Source: JAUQQI01 sp040289115
GTDB lineage: Bacteria > Chloroflexota > Dehalococcoidia > JAUQQI01
Length of the DNA: 64,000 nt
Assembly (NCBI GenBank): GCA_040289115.1
Contig: PSKS01000001.1
Coordinates: 62,001-126,000 of the forward strand
Direction of reading: 5' to 3'
The position numbers and the translations under genes are program-made. Position 1 is the stretch's first letter. Each line of letters opens with the position of its first letter. The notes beneath the pieces are model-generated. The model saw only the letters and a list, made by a program, of their open reading frames with translations. It had not been told where the DNA came from and ran no database searches. This document shows positions 1 through 8,826 of this stretch, piece by piece.

Positions 1-324
1 ATTAAGCTGATGTTCTTTAACCGGTTCAGCGACGCCCAGTGCGGGTTTAAGGCCATCTCCCGCCGGGCCGTTCAGGCCCTGGTGCCCCTTGTGCGGGACC
101 AGTCGTGGTTTTTCGACTCGGAGCTGCTTTTGCTGGCGGAGCATTTCGGGTATAAGATTAAAGAGATTCCGGTGGAGTGGGTCGAGGACCTTGACTCACG
201 GGTGAACATCCTCAAGACGGCCTGGGCCGACGTCCTCGGCCTCATCCGGGTCCGCTGGACCCTAAGCCCCTTCGGCCGCCTTAGAATCGGCCCGGCGGCC
301 TCAGAACGCCGGCCCACCTCATAA
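1..324 (+). CDS. Glycosyltransferase family 2, C-terminal end (partial)
   Basis: The reading frame is open from base 1, so the gene starts outside the window; about 107 residues remain. The piece contains FSDAQCGFKAISR and later FFDSELLLLAEHFGYKI followed by EIPVEWVED, the usual end of the dolichol-phosphate-mannose-synthase/polyprenyl-phosphate glycosyltransferase type of GT2 catalytic domain. By family these enzymes move a sugar from a nucleotide donor to a lipid phosphate at the inner face of the membrane. The prenyl synthase starts 11 bp downstream on the same strand, so the two could share a transcript and supply lipid carrier and sugar. The catalytic DxD part is not visible here. Confidence 0.85.
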   Translation: MKLMFFNRFSDAQCGFKAISRRAVQALVPLVRDQSWFFDSELLLLAEHFGYKIKEIPVEWVEDLDSRVNILKTAWADVLGLIRVRWTLSPFGRLRIGPAASERRPTS

Positions 325-335
325 CCCTTACAACC

Positions 336-1358
336 ATGTCCGTCCTAGAACGCCTCCATGCCCGCTACGGCCCTGCCCTCGAGGCCGAACTCCGGTCGGC
401 CGTGCCGGACGACGGGACCCTGCTTTCCCGGATGGTTAGCTATCACCTGGGCTGGGTTGACGCCGACGGTCGGCCGGCCGCCGCCGACCCCGGCAAGCGC
501 ATCCGACCCCTCCTGATGCTGCTGGCGTGCGAGGGGGTTGGGGGCGACTGGTCGGCGGCCCTGCCCGGGGCCGCCGCCCTGGAGCTGGTGCACAACTTCA
601 CCCTGATTCACGACGACATACAGGACCGCTCCCCCGAGCGGCGCCACCGGCCGGCCGTCTGGGTCCGCTGGGGGGTAAACCAGGCCATCAACGCCGGGGA
701 CGGCCTTTTTGCCCTGGCCTTTCGGAAGCTGGCCGACCTGGCCGGCCGCGGGGTCAGCCCGGAGACCGCCCTGCAATGCGCCCGGATACTGGCCGAGGCC
801 TGCTGGGTGGTATGCCAGGGGCAGGTGGCCGACCTGGAGCTGGCGGACCGCCCGACGGCAACCCTCGACGAATACTTCGGGATGGTCCGGCGCAAAACCG
901 GGGCCCTCATCGGGGCGGCGGTGGGGATGGGAGTGCTGGTGGGGGGTTGTCCGGGGGCGGTGGCCGCCGCCCGGGAATTCGGGGAAGCCCTGGGGGTGGC
1001 CTTCCAGGTCTGGGACGACTACCTGGGCATCTGGGGGCGGCGGGAGGTAACCGGCAAGCCGGCTGGGGATGACCTGCGGGAGCGCAAAAAGACCTTACCG
1101 GTCGTCTGGGCCCTCGAGGCGGGATCCCCTGAACTTCGGGCCCGCCTGGCCGAGGCCTACGTCGCCGACGTGGGACCGGATGCCGCAACCGAGCTGGCCG
1201 TCCGGCTGACGAACGCCGGGGCCGAGGCCTTCACCCGCCGGACGGCCGCCGAATGGGCCGGGCTGGCCGGCCGGCTCCTGGGAAACCTGCCCCTTCGGCC
1301 GGAAATTCGGGCCGATTTTGCCGACCTTATCGAGTTTATTTTCAGCCGGGAATTCTAG
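336..1358 (+). CDS. Polyprenyl diphosphate synthase (trans-isoprenyl, FPP/GGPP type)
   Basis: A 340-residue member of the trans-prenyltransferase family, which condenses isopentenyl diphosphate onto allylic diphosphates in the cytoplasm. The first aspartate-rich motif DDIQD lies at about residues 93-97, followed by RSPERRHRP. The second motif reads DDYLGIWG (from about 227), then TGKPAGDDLRERKKTLP. The last Asp of the second DDxxD is replaced by Gly, which I recall as common in the short-chain IdsA-like branch, so activity is expected. Chain length cannot be read from sequence alone. It sits between a lipid-linked-sugar glycosyltransferase and surE; the ATG has no clear Shine-Dalgarno, which suggests translation coupled to the upstream gene. 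Confidence 0.9.
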   Translation: MSVLERLHARYGPALEAELRSAVPDDGTLLSRMVSYHLGWVDADGRPAAADPGKRIRPLLMLLACEGVGGDWSAALPGAAALELVHNFTLIHDDIQDRSPERRHRPAVWVRWGVNQAINAGDGLFALAFRKLADLAGRGVSPETALQCARILAEACWVVCQGQVADLELADRPTATLDEYFGMVRRKTGALIGAAVGMGVLVGGCPGAVAAAREFGEALGVAFQVWDDYLGIWGRREVTGKPAGDDLRERKKTLPVVWALEAGSPELRARLAEAYVADVGPDAATELAVRLTNAGAEAFTRRTAAEWAGLAGRLLGNLPLRPEIRADFADLIEFIFSREF

Positions 1359-1363
1359 CCGCA

Positions 1364-2158
1364 ATGACCCTGCGCGTCCTGGTAACCAACGACGACGGCA
1401 TCTACGCCCCAGGCCTCTGGGCTCTGGCCCAGGAGCTGGTCAGGGAGTTCCGGGTCTATGTAGTTGCACCTGACCGGGAACAGAGCGCCATCGGGGCGGC
1501 CATAAGCCTTAATCACCCCATCCGGGTGAACCGCCTGCCAGCCATCATGAGCGGTGACATGGAAGCCTACTCGGTTGAGGGGACGCCGGGCGACTGCGTC
1601 ATAATGGCCATTAACAGCCTCTTTAAGGATGGCATCGACTGCGTGGTTTCGGGACTGAACGAGGGCTCCAACCTTGGTAACGACGTGCTCATTTCCGGCA
1701 CGGTGGGGGCCGCCCTCCACGGCTACTTCCTCGGCCGGCCGGCCTTTGCCCTCTCGATAAACAGCCTCCGGCCCGAAAACGTCGAGCCTGGCGCCCGGCT
1801 GGCCCGTCTCCTCGTCCGGCTGGTGGCCCAGGGCCAGCTGCCCGAAAAGATCTTGCTAAACATAAACCTCCCCGACCTGCCCCTGGGGGAGATCCGGGGA
1901 ATCGAGGTTACCCACCTGGCCCGGCGCAGCTACACCGATATCATCGAGGAGCATGTAGACCGCAAGGGCCGAAGCCTTTACTGGATAACCCGGGGCAAGC
2001 CGGTCTGGGAAGAGGAGGCGGGTAGTGACATCTGGGCGATCCGCCAATCAAAGGTCTCCATAACCCCCCTCGAGGCCGACGTGGCCAGCCGGGAACATAT
2101 CGACCTGCTGCGTCGGCTGGCTCCTGACCTCTTTTCGGGCCTGCTTAACCTGGACTGA
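1364..2158 (+). CDS. surE: 5'/3'-nucleotidase SurE
   Basis: A 264-residue SurE, the metal-dependent nucleoside-monophosphate phosphatase. The N-terminal LVTNDDGIYAPG contains the metal-binding Asp pair. DREQSAIGAAISL and GLNEGSNLGNDVLISGT match the other two conserved blocks of the family. I chose the ATG at 1364, five bases after the stop of the prenyl synthase, because the conserved beta-strand begins five residues in. The open frame extends further upstream, but that part lies inside the previous gene. Length agrees with the family (about 250-265). Confidence 0.95.
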   Translation: MTLRVLVTNDDGIYAPGLWALAQELVREFRVYVVAPDREQSAIGAAISLNHPIRVNRLPAIMSGDMEAYSVEGTPGDCVIMAINSLFKDGIDCVVSGLNEGSNLGNDVLISGTVGAALHGYFLGRPAFALSINSLRPENVEPGARLARLLVRLVAQGQLPEKILLNINLPDLPLGEIRGIEVTHLARRSYTDIIEEHVDRKGRSLYWITRGKPVWEEEAGSDIWAIRQSKVSITPLEADVASREHIDLLRRLAPDLFSGLLNLD

Positions 2159-2164
2159 CTGGCA

Positions 2165-2923
2165 TCAGTCCAGGTCGCCGAAGTGGGCCAGGACGATAAC
2201 TAAGGCGACGATGGCCGCCGTTTCGGCCCGGAGAATCCGGGGCCCAAGGCTCACCGGGATGATGTTGTGGCGGCGGGCAAGCTCCACCTCTTCCGGCGCA
2301 AAGCCGCCCTCGGGGCCAATAAAGAGGGCCACTGAGTAGGGCCGGCGCAGGCCAGCCCCCGGCCCGGTGGCCTCCGCCAGGGCGGCCCGCAGGGGCCGGA
2401 CATCCCGCCCCTCGTAGGGTATAAAGGCCAGCTCGTGAACGGATCGGCAGGCCTCCTCGAAGCTCACCGGCTGGTGGATTTTCGGCACCTTTCCCCGGCG
2501 GGCCTGCTCGGCGGCCTCGGTGACGATGCGCTGCCAGCGCTCGAACTTGCCCCGGGCCGACGGGTCCGGTGGCTCGGCCACGCAGCGGGCCGTCACCATC
2601 GGCACAAACCCCACCGCCCCCACCTCGGTGCCCTTCTGCAGCAGCCAGTCGAAACGGTTGCCCTTAAGGAGAGCCTGGAAGACGGTGACCTTAACCTTGG
2701 GCTCGGTCTCAACTAGCCGGCGGCGCTCCAACCGCCCGGCGGCCCCGTGCCGGTCCAGCCGCTCCAAGACCACGTCGAATTCCCAACCCGAATTGTCGAA
2801 GACCACCACCGAGTCCCCGGCCGAGAGGCGCAGCACGTCCCGGAGCTGGTGGGCCTGGGCCGGGTCGAACTCGACCAGCCGGCCCTTAATGCGCTCGGGC
2901 GGAACAAAAAACCGGTGGGTCAT
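2165..2923 (-). CDS. rsmE: 16S rRNA (uracil-1498-N3)-methyltransferase RsmE
   Basis: A 252-residue SPOUT-family methyltransferase. The N-terminal MTHRFFVPPERI starts the PUA-like RNA-binding domain. The C-terminal knot carries IGPEGGFAPEEVELA and SLGPRILRAETAAI, the RsmE signatures for AdoMet binding. By family it methylates N3 of U1498 in the decoding region of 16S rRNA. It lies 8 bp downstream of prmA on the same strand, a pairing common in many bacteria, so the two ribosome-modifying enzymes probably share a transcript. It ends 6 bp from the stop of surE, which is convergent. Confidence 0.95.
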   Translation of the reverse strand: MTHRFFVPPERIKGRLVEFDPAQAHQLRDVLRLSAGDSVVVFDNSGWEFDVVLERLDRHGAAGRLERRRLVETEPKVKVTVFQALLKGNRFDWLLQKGTEVGAVGFVPMVTARCVAEPPDPSARGKFERWQRIVTEAAEQARRGKVPKIHQPVSFEEACRSVHELAFIPYEGRDVRPLRAALAEATGPGAGLRRPYSVALFIGPEGGFAPEEVELARRHNIIPVSLGPRILRAETAAIVALVIVLAHFGDLD

Positions 2924-2931
2924 CGTTTACC

Positions 2932-3834
2932 TCAAGTCTCCCCAGGCCGGGTCAGCACTACCGCAGCCCAGTCCCCGGCCGTCCGCCGGCCGAAGGGTCG
3001 GAGGCCCAGGCCAGCGTAAAGGTCGGTCAGCTCGTCGGCCCGTCCGACCAGCAGGCCGGATATCACCAGCCGGCCACCGGGGCCCACCGAGGGGGCCAGG
3101 GCCGGGGCCAGCTCCCGAAGGACTGGGGCGCTCAGGTTGGCTAGGATCAGGTCAAAGGGCCCGGCCGGGCCCTTGAGGGTACCCCGGACGACCTTAACCC
3201 GGCCCGAAAGCCGGTTAAGGCGCACATTCGACCGGGCTGCCTTAACGGCCAAGGGGTCGATATCCAGGGCCAGGACGGAGCCGGCCCCAAGCCGGGCGGC
3301 GGCGATGGCTAGAATCCCCGAGCCGGTGCCCAGGTCCAGGACCACCTCACCCGGCCGGAGGAGTTCGGCGGCAAGCTGCAGGCAGAGCTGGGTGGTGGGG
3401 TGCAGGCCGGTGCCGAAGGCCAAGCCCGGGTCGATGAGCAGCAGGAGGCCGTCGGCCGGGACCGGGGCCTCGGCCCAGGGGGGTGCGACGACAAATGGGC
3501 CAACCCGGTGGGGCTTAAAGTGCGCCTTCCAGGCGTGGGCCCAGTCTGCCTCGGCCAGGGTCCGCACTTCGGGCTCGGGGAGGTCAACCACCTGACGCAG
3601 GTGCCAGAGGGCCCGAAGCAGCCGGCCCAAACGGCCCCGGCCGTTTTCGGGCAGGTACGCCTTAACCACCACCGGGGCGGCGGTGTCCACTTCGTAACCC
3701 TCGCCCTCGGGGTCGGGCTTGATGGACTCCTCGATGGCCACACCGCCGTGGCCGTAGCGGCCCATGACCTCGGCAACGGCATCGGCAGCCTCCCGGGGGG
3801 AGACAACCGAGACTTCAAGCCAGGTTGCGGTCAT
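2932..3834 (-). CDS. prmA: Ribosomal protein L11 methyltransferase PrmA
   Basis: A 300-residue class I AdoMet-dependent methyltransferase. An N-terminal substrate-recognition region of about 100 residues (TATWLEVSVVSPREAADAVA) is followed by the catalytic domain with DPGLAFGTGLHPTTQLCL, then motif I VLDLGTGSGILAIAAARLGA and DLILANLSAPVL. This order is typical of PrmA, which methylates lysines and the N-terminus of L11 in the cytoplasm. The FGTGLHPTT element is strongly diagnostic. It is the first gene of a two-gene unit with rsmE; its promoter should lie in the 440-bp gap shared with aspS. Confidence 0.93.
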   Translation of the reverse strand: MTATWLEVSVVSPREAADAVAEVMGRYGHGGVAIEESIKPDPEGEGYEVDTAAPVVVKAYLPENGRGRLGRLLRALWHLRQVVDLPEPEVRTLAEADWAHAWKAHFKPHRVGPFVVAPPWAEAPVPADGLLLLIDPGLAFGTGLHPTTQLCLQLAAELLRPGEVVLDLGTGSGILAIAAARLGAGSVLALDIDPLAVKAARSNVRLNRLSGRVKVVRGTLKGPAGPFDLILANLSAPVLRELAPALAPSVGPGGRLVISGLLVGRADELTDLYAGLGLRPFGRRTAGDWAAVVLTRPGET

Positions 3835-4276
3835 CTTGAGCGGGTTCCCACCAACTATTTTGGCGGGTCGCGGCCGGCCGGCACAAGCCCCCCATTCGCC
3901 AGCCCAGGAGGTCCGCGCTCCAGGTGGTCCGTCGAGAATTAAGGCACACTAAATAAGTCGCCGAAAATTTTTTGTAGTAGTATTTAGGCAAGTTTTCTTG
4001 CCTGCTGGAGAACCTACCCCTGGTTAAAGTCCGACCGTTAAGCGACGAGGAGGGGTGGAGGCCGTCCGCCGTTTTTTGGCGAGCTTATTTCCCAAGCTGC
4101 CCTGCGTCTGGCCGCATCATACCCAAAACCTTTAACAAGTTGCAAGGCGCCGGGCCTTAGCCTTGAGATACCGGGCGATCGAGGAAATCCGCCGCCAGGC
4201 ACTCGCAGCCCAATGGGAAGCCCGGGAATTTAGATGTTAAGCTTAATATTGACACCTTGGTAGGAGACGACGGTCG
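3835..4276. other. Intergenic region between divergent prmA and aspS
   Basis: No convincing gene. It is more AT-rich than its surroundings around 3950-4000. A perfect hairpin lies at 3986-4003 (stem AGGCAAG/CTTGCCT, loop TTTT) with no T-tract on either side. No T-box antiterminator motif precedes aspS. A GGAG at about 4263-4266 serves as the aspS ribosome binding site. Both divergent promoters should be here, but I cannot assign -35/-10 pairs with confidence. Confidence 0.6.
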
Positions 4277-6094
4277 ATGCTCAAATCCCACAGTTGCGGC
4301 GAGCTTCGCCCGGCCAATGTCGGACAGGAGGTGACCCTGGCCGGCTGGGTTCACCGACGCCGGGACCACGGTGGCCTCATTTTTATCGACCTGCGGGACC
4401 GGTCCGGCCTGGTCCAGGTGGTGGCCAACCCCCAAGTGGCCCCTGAGGCCCACCGGGCGGCCGACCTCTGCCGGGCCGAGTACGTGATTTTAGTGAGCGG
4501 CACTGTAAGTCGCCGGCCGCCGGGAACCGAGAATCCGAATCTTCCCACGGGCGAGGTTGAGGTGGTGGCCCGGACGCTCCGCATCCTTTCGGCAGCCCGG
4601 ACCCCTCCCTTCCCCATCGCCGAGGAGCAGCCTGTTGACGAATACGTGCGGCTCAAATACCGCTACCTGGACCTGCGCCGGCCGAAGATGCAGGCCAACC
4701 TCATCCTCCGTCACCGGGTCATCAAGTTCATCCGGGACTACCTAGACGCCCGGGGCTTTGTGGAGATTGAGACGCCGATCCTTACCAAAAGCACCCCCGA
4801 GGGAGCGCGGGACTACTTGGTGCCCAGCCGGATCCACCCCGGCAAGTTTTACGCCTTACCCCAGTCGCCGCAGCAGCTCAAGCAGCTGCTGATGGTGGCC
4901 GGCTTTGAGAAATACTTCCAGATCGCCCGCTGCTTCCGGGACGAGGACCTACGGGCGGACCGCCAGCCCGAGTTCACCCAGCTCGACCTGGAGATGAGCT
5001 TCGTCGAACAGGACGACGTCTTAAACCTCGTCGAAGCTCTAATCACCGAGCTGGTTCAGACTGTAACGCCCAAGTTTAAAATCCGGGTTCCCTTCCCCCG
5101 CCTCACCTTTCAGGAGGTTATGGACCGGTACGGTACCGACCATGCCGACCTGCGCTTCGGCCTCGAGCTGGCGGATGTGACCGACATCCTGGCTGAGACC
5201 CAGTTTCAGGTCTTCCGCCAGGCCGTGGCCGCTGGCGGCCGGATAAAGGGCATACGGGTGCCCGGCCAGGCCGGCATCAGCCGGCGGGAGGTGGAGGAGC
5301 TGGCTGCCTACGTCCGGCAGTTCGGCCTTGGGGGGCTGGTAAGTCTGGCTGTGGAGCCTTTTACCGGCCGGGAAGGGCAGATTCGGGTTGGGGAGCTGGG
5401 GATCCGGTCGCCGGTGGGCCGTCACCTTACCGAGGCCGAGTTTGCGGGCCTCATCGGGCGGTTCGGGGCCGAAGCCGGAGACTTAATCCTGCTGGGGGCC
5501 GGGCCTTACCCGGTGGTCTCCCGGGGCCTTGCCGAGCTCCGGGAGGAGCTTGGCCGCCGGCTGGGCCTGGCCGACCCGGACCTGCTGGTCTTCGCCTGGG
5601 TGGTGGACTTTCCGGCCTTCGAGTTTAAAGAGCAGGAGAACCGGTGGGATGCGGTTCACCACCCCTTCACCGCCCCCCGGGACGAAGACCTGCCTTACCT
5701 GCTCACTGACCCTGGTCGGGTCCGGGCCAAGCAGTACGACCTCATCTGCAACGGCTACGAGTTGGGGGGCGGAAGCATCCGCATCACCGACCCCGAGGTC
5801 CAGCGGCAGGTCTTCCAGGTGATGGGGCACACCCGGGAGAACATCGAGCGCCAGTTCGGCCACCTGCTAACCGCCTTTGAGTACGGCGTACCGCCCCACG
5901 GCGGGATTGCCATCGGGCTGGACCGGCTGGTCGCCCTCCTGGCCCAGGAACCTACCATCCGGGAGGTCATCGCCTTCCCGAAGACCAAGGATGCAGCAGA
6001 CCTGCTTTTCGGGGCGCCCTCGGAGGTGAGCCCGGAACAGCTTAAGGAGCTCCACATCAAGGTCTGTCTGGAGGATTCAGAGCAACCACGATAA
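4277..6094 (+). CDS. aspS: Aspartyl-tRNA synthetase (bacterial type)
   Basis: A 605-residue class IIb synthetase that charges tRNA-Asp (and tRNA-Asn if the organism lacks AsnRS; not decidable here). An N-terminal OB-fold (GWVHRRRDHGGLIFIDLRD) binds the anticodon. Motif 2 is seen as CFRDEDLRADRQPEFTQLD, a GAD-type insertion occupies about residues 290-430, and motif 3 is GIAIGLDRLVALL near the C-terminus. Length matches the bacterial type with the GAD insertion. The start follows TAGGAGACGACGGTCG. Its last 38 bases overlap the end of the convergent membrane protein gene. Confidence 0.97.
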   Translation: MLKSHSCGELRPANVGQEVTLAGWVHRRRDHGGLIFIDLRDRSGLVQVVANPQVAPEAHRAADLCRAEYVILVSGTVSRRPPGTENPNLPTGEVEVVARTLRILSAARTPPFPIAEEQPVDEYVRLKYRYLDLRRPKMQANLILRHRVIKFIRDYLDARGFVEIETPILTKSTPEGARDYLVPSRIHPGKFYALPQSPQQLKQLLMVAGFEKYFQIARCFRDEDLRADRQPEFTQLDLEMSFVEQDDVLNLVEALITELVQTVTPKFKIRVPFPRLTFQEVMDRYGTDHADLRFGLELADVTDILAETQFQVFRQAVAAGGRIKGIRVPGQAGISRREVEELAAYVRQFGLGGLVSLAVEPFTGREGQIRVGELGIRSPVGRHLTEAEFAGLIGRFGAEAGDLILLGAGPYPVVSRGLAELREELGRRLGLADPDLLVFAWVVDFPAFEFKEQENRWDAVHHPFTAPRDEDLPYLLTDPGRVRAKQYDLICNGYELGGGSIRITDPEVQRQVFQVMGHTRENIERQFGHLLTAFEYGVPPHGGIAIGLDRLVALLAQEPTIREVIAFPKTKDAADLLFGAPSEVSPEQLKELHIKVCLEDSEQPR

Positions 6095-7568
6095 AATCGT
6101 CCCCCCCGAGGCGACGGGCATAGGCCGTCCGGATTTCAAAGACCACCGGCAGGTCGGGTCGCCCCACTAGGTTCGGATACCAGGCCGGGAAGAACACCAG
6201 GTAGTCGGCCCCCCGCCGGCGCAGTTCGGCCACCAGCCGGTCTGGGTCCCGGACGTGGGGTATAAGCTCCGGGTTGAGAAGGCCGGCCGTATCGATTAAA
6301 GTCCGGCCGCCGAAATAACCCAGGGCCCCCACGTCGTGGCCGGCGATAACCGCCCCGGGCGGGGTCTCCGTCTGAACCCAACGGGCAACCCCCAGGTGCT
6401 CGTCATTAATCCAGCGCACCTCGAGGCCGTAGCTTCGGGCCGTGGCCAGGTCAAAGAGGGCCACGGCGAAGAACAAAACCCGGGGAAACCAGCGACGGAC
6501 GACCTTCAGCCCAAGGCTGTTAAGGGCGTGCTCGACGCCCAGTAAGCCGCCCACCAACAGGGCCGGCAGGGTTGGCTGAAGGTAGCGGCCGTGGTGAAAG
6601 GTTGCCGGGACAACCTGGGATAAAACGACCAGGAGGACCAGGGGCCAGAGGACCAGTGGCAAGGTTTCTGGCCGGCGGCCGAAGCGGACGGCCGCCACCA
6701 GAAAGCCGGGACCGAGCAGCAAAAGCGGCCCCCTAATCAGTTCCGTCAGGACCGCCGGTAAGAAAAAGGCCAGGTTGGTAAGTCCTCCACCCCCACCATA
6801 CCCGACATACTTGGCCATGAAGGTACTGGGGAACGGGCTGCCGGCCACCTGCCAGTTCCAGAAGCCCACCGGTCCCACCAGCAGGGCCCAAACTAGGGCA
6901 GCCGCAGCCACCCGAAAACCTAGAGATCCCCGGCGATCCGCCCAGGTACCCTCGGCACCAACCCGGGCCAAGCCCACGAGGCCGGCCAGCAGCCCCAGCT
7001 CGGGCCGGAGCAGGGTGCCCACGGCGGCTGTGCCCCCGAAGAAGGCCCAGCCCTTAACGGTCGAGGACCCGGACACCGCCCAAGCGAGCATAACCAGCAC
7101 CACCCAGAGGGCGGCTGCCGTCTCCATTCCTGACAGCCCGGACCAGAGGATGTGCGCCTCCCCGGCCACCAGCAACCCCGCCCAGCCGGCCCAGGCCGAA
7201 TCGGGGGCGAGCCGCCGGGCCAGACCTACTGCCTGCCTGCCGGCCAACCCCACGAAGGCCACCCCCCACCCCAGGGCCCACCCGACCGGGTCAGCCCCGA
7301 GCAAGTGGCCCACGGCCATCAGCCAGGTCCAGAGGGGGGCCGTGGAGGCGGCCACCGGCCGCCCCTCGGCGTAATACATCCCCCCAAGGGCGAAAAAGTT
7401 TCGGGCGATGGTCTGGTGAATCCAGGGGTCGTCCAGGGGGAAACCGTAGCCGGTGCCGGCATAAACCCGGACGCTCAGTAGGCAGGTCAGGCCGAGGCCG
7501 GCGGCAAGCCCGAAGGGGGCAAGCTCTTCCCAGAGTCGACCGGTCAACGGGCTTTCTTTAGCGGCCAT
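6057..7568 (-). CDS. Multi-span membrane glycosyltransferase, GT-C type
   Basis: A 503-residue very hydrophobic protein with about 10-12 predicted membrane segments. After the first segment the loop GYGFPLDDPWIHQTIARN carries the acidic pair expected for the first periplasmic loop of GT-C enzymes (ArnT/PMT-like), which transfer sugars from lipid-phosphate donors outside the membrane. The C-terminal soluble part (from about residue 375) contains GHDVGALGYFGGRTLIDTAGL, a pattern common in these predicted transferases. It belongs to a same-strand block with the GT87-like and second GT-C proteins (25-bp overlap with the former) and the Wzz/kinase gene. The substrate is unknown. Confidence 0.7.
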   Translation of the reverse strand: MAAKESPLTGRLWEELAPFGLAAGLGLTCLLSVRVYAGTGYGFPLDDPWIHQTIARNFFALGGMYYAEGRPVAASTAPLWTWLMAVGHLLGADPVGWALGWGVAFVGLAGRQAVGLARRLAPDSAWAGWAGLLVAGEAHILWSGLSGMETAAALWVVLVMLAWAVSGSSTVKGWAFFGGTAAVGTLLRPELGLLAGLVGLARVGAEGTWADRRGSLGFRVAAAALVWALLVGPVGFWNWQVAGSPFPSTFMAKYVGYGGGGGLTNLAFFLPAVLTELIRGPLLLLGPGFLVAAVRFGRRPETLPLVLWPLVLLVVLSQVVPATFHHGRYLQPTLPALLVGGLLGVEHALNSLGLKVVRRWFPRVLFFAVALFDLATARSYGLEVRWINDEHLGVARWVQTETPPGAVIAGHDVGALGYFGGRTLIDTAGLLNPELIPHVRDPDRLVAELRRRGADYLVFFPAWYPNLVGRPDLPVVFEIRTAYARRLGGDDFIVVALNPPDRP

Positions 7569-8773
7569 AAGGATTGACGGTAAACTTCAGCCAGCGCGGC
7601 CCAGGCCACCAGCCCCGGGTAGACGGCCCAGACCCACCAGCCGTCGGCCCGGAGGCCGAGGACCAGGACGGCTGGGAACCAAACGCACCCGAGCCAGAGT
7701 ACAAGGCCGGGGGCAGATCCGGCCCAGCGGCTCAGGAGCCAGCCGAGGGGAATCAGGAGGGCGACCAGGTCGAAAATTCCCACGTGGGGCGTAAGGAGGA
7801 GGTTAAGCAGGAGCACCCCGACCAGGCCGGCCCAGGGGAGACCTTCGGACCGGAGGATTTCTCCGGTCGACCGGACCAGAAGCCACCCCGCCACTAACAG
7901 CCCCAGGACGGCCGGGAAGGTAAAGGCGTGGGCTGGCTTCCAGGTTACGAAGCTCGGGCCGACGTTAACCTGGTATCCGCCAATGGCCGTGAGAAAATCG
8001 TCCACCCACCATCCGGCCGGCAGAGAGCTCAGCAACGTAAGCCCGGCCAGGCAGGCTCCAAACCCGGCCACAACCCCGAACCGCCGGCGGGCGGCCGCCC
8101 AGCAGAGGACGAACAATATGGGTAAAAACGAAATCGAAGGCTTCACAGTTGCCAGGGCCAGGACCGCCCCGGCGGGCACATCCCGGCCGCTGCGTAGCAG
8201 GCCCCAGGCGAGGGCCCCCAGGCTGACGACCGCCAGGCCGTACTGGCCCACGCTTATACCGAGCACAGCCGGCCAAAAAAGGCCCAAGCTGAAAAAGACG
8301 ACCCCGAGGATAAGGGGCGGCGGTCGGGAAGAGGCCGCCCAGGCGACCGTAAGGCTCAGGGTCAGCAGGAGGGCAAGGTTGACGCCGCCCCAGACCCGGA
8401 CGGCCACCTCCAGGGGGAGGGGCAGCAGCGGCCCGACCAGGACCACAATATATACCGGGTAATAGAAGCCGAACTGGGGCTCTTCCGGCAACCGAGGCCG
8501 GCCGTAGACCGCCTGGTGAATTTCGGCTTCAACCTCGGGACTGTACGGGTTCTGGCCCCGCAGGAGGGCCCGTCCCCCAACCCACCGGGGATAGAGGTCC
8601 ACCCCAAACGGCCAGAAGACCGCCCACCCGGTCCCCACCTCGACCCGAACGGCCCGTTCAGGCAGACTGTCCCCAAGTTGCCAGGCTACCGGCAGGCCCG
8701 CCCCCAGGGCCACCAGGAAACCCAGCAGGGGCATAAGCCAGACTCGGTCCGATAAGGTTCGGAACGCGCTCAC
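7544..8773 (-). CDS. GT87-like (DUF2029) membrane glycosyltransferase
   Basis: About 409 residues starting at a GTG (8773); an ATG 39 bp further in (8734) is a reasonable alternative. Longer open sequence upstream overlaps the preceding gene and is not protein-like. After the first membrane segment comes GVDLYPRWVGGRALLRGQNPYSPEV, the hallmark of polyprenyl-phosphate-mannose-dependent GT87/DUF2029 proteins: an acidic residue in the first outer loop and the LLRGQNPY box. Roughly ten membrane segments follow. The family adds mannose or arabinose units in cell-envelope glycan synthesis in Actinobacteria; the substrate here is unknown. Its end overlaps the next gene by 25 bp. Confidence 0.7.
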   Translation of the reverse strand: MSAFRTLSDRVWLMPLLGFLVALGAGLPVAWQLGDSLPERAVRVEVGTGWAVFWPFGVDLYPRWVGGRALLRGQNPYSPEVEAEIHQAVYGRPRLPEEPQFGFYYPVYIVVLVGPLLPLPLEVAVRVWGGVNLALLLTLSLTVAWAASSRPPPLILGVVFFSLGLFWPAVLGISVGQYGLAVVSLGALAWGLLRSGRDVPAGAVLALATVKPSISFLPILFVLCWAAARRRFGVVAGFGACLAGLTLLSSLPAGWWVDDFLTAIGGYQVNVGPSFVTWKPAHAFTFPAVLGLLVAGWLLVRSTGEILRSEGLPWAGLVGVLLLNLLLTPHVGIFDLVALLIPLGWLLSRWAGSAPGLVLWLGCVWFPAVLVLGLRADGWWVWAVYPGLVAWAALAEVYRQSLWPLKKAR

Positions 8774-8826
8774 CGGCTCGCCAGTCTCCCGGCCGGGAAT
8801 GTCAAGCCGCCCGCGCCGCTGAATGC

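Noticed and set aside
1011..1040. Defective second aspartate-rich motif in the prenyl synthase
   Set aside because: DDxLG-type motifs occur in the IdsA-like branch, so the variation is natural.
3986..4003. Hairpin AGGCAAG/CTTGCCT as a terminator
   Set aside because: No T-tract on either strand and it lies between divergent genes, where no terminator is expected.
4000..4276. T-box or other riboswitch upstream of aspS
   Set aside because: No T-box antiterminator motif or terminator hairpin could be found.
6057..6094. 3' overlap of aspS with the convergent gene as a sign of misassembly
   Set aside because: Similar tail overlaps (41 bp at 24371, 50 bp at 58534, 14 bp at 54176) occur repeatedly and both proteins end naturally.
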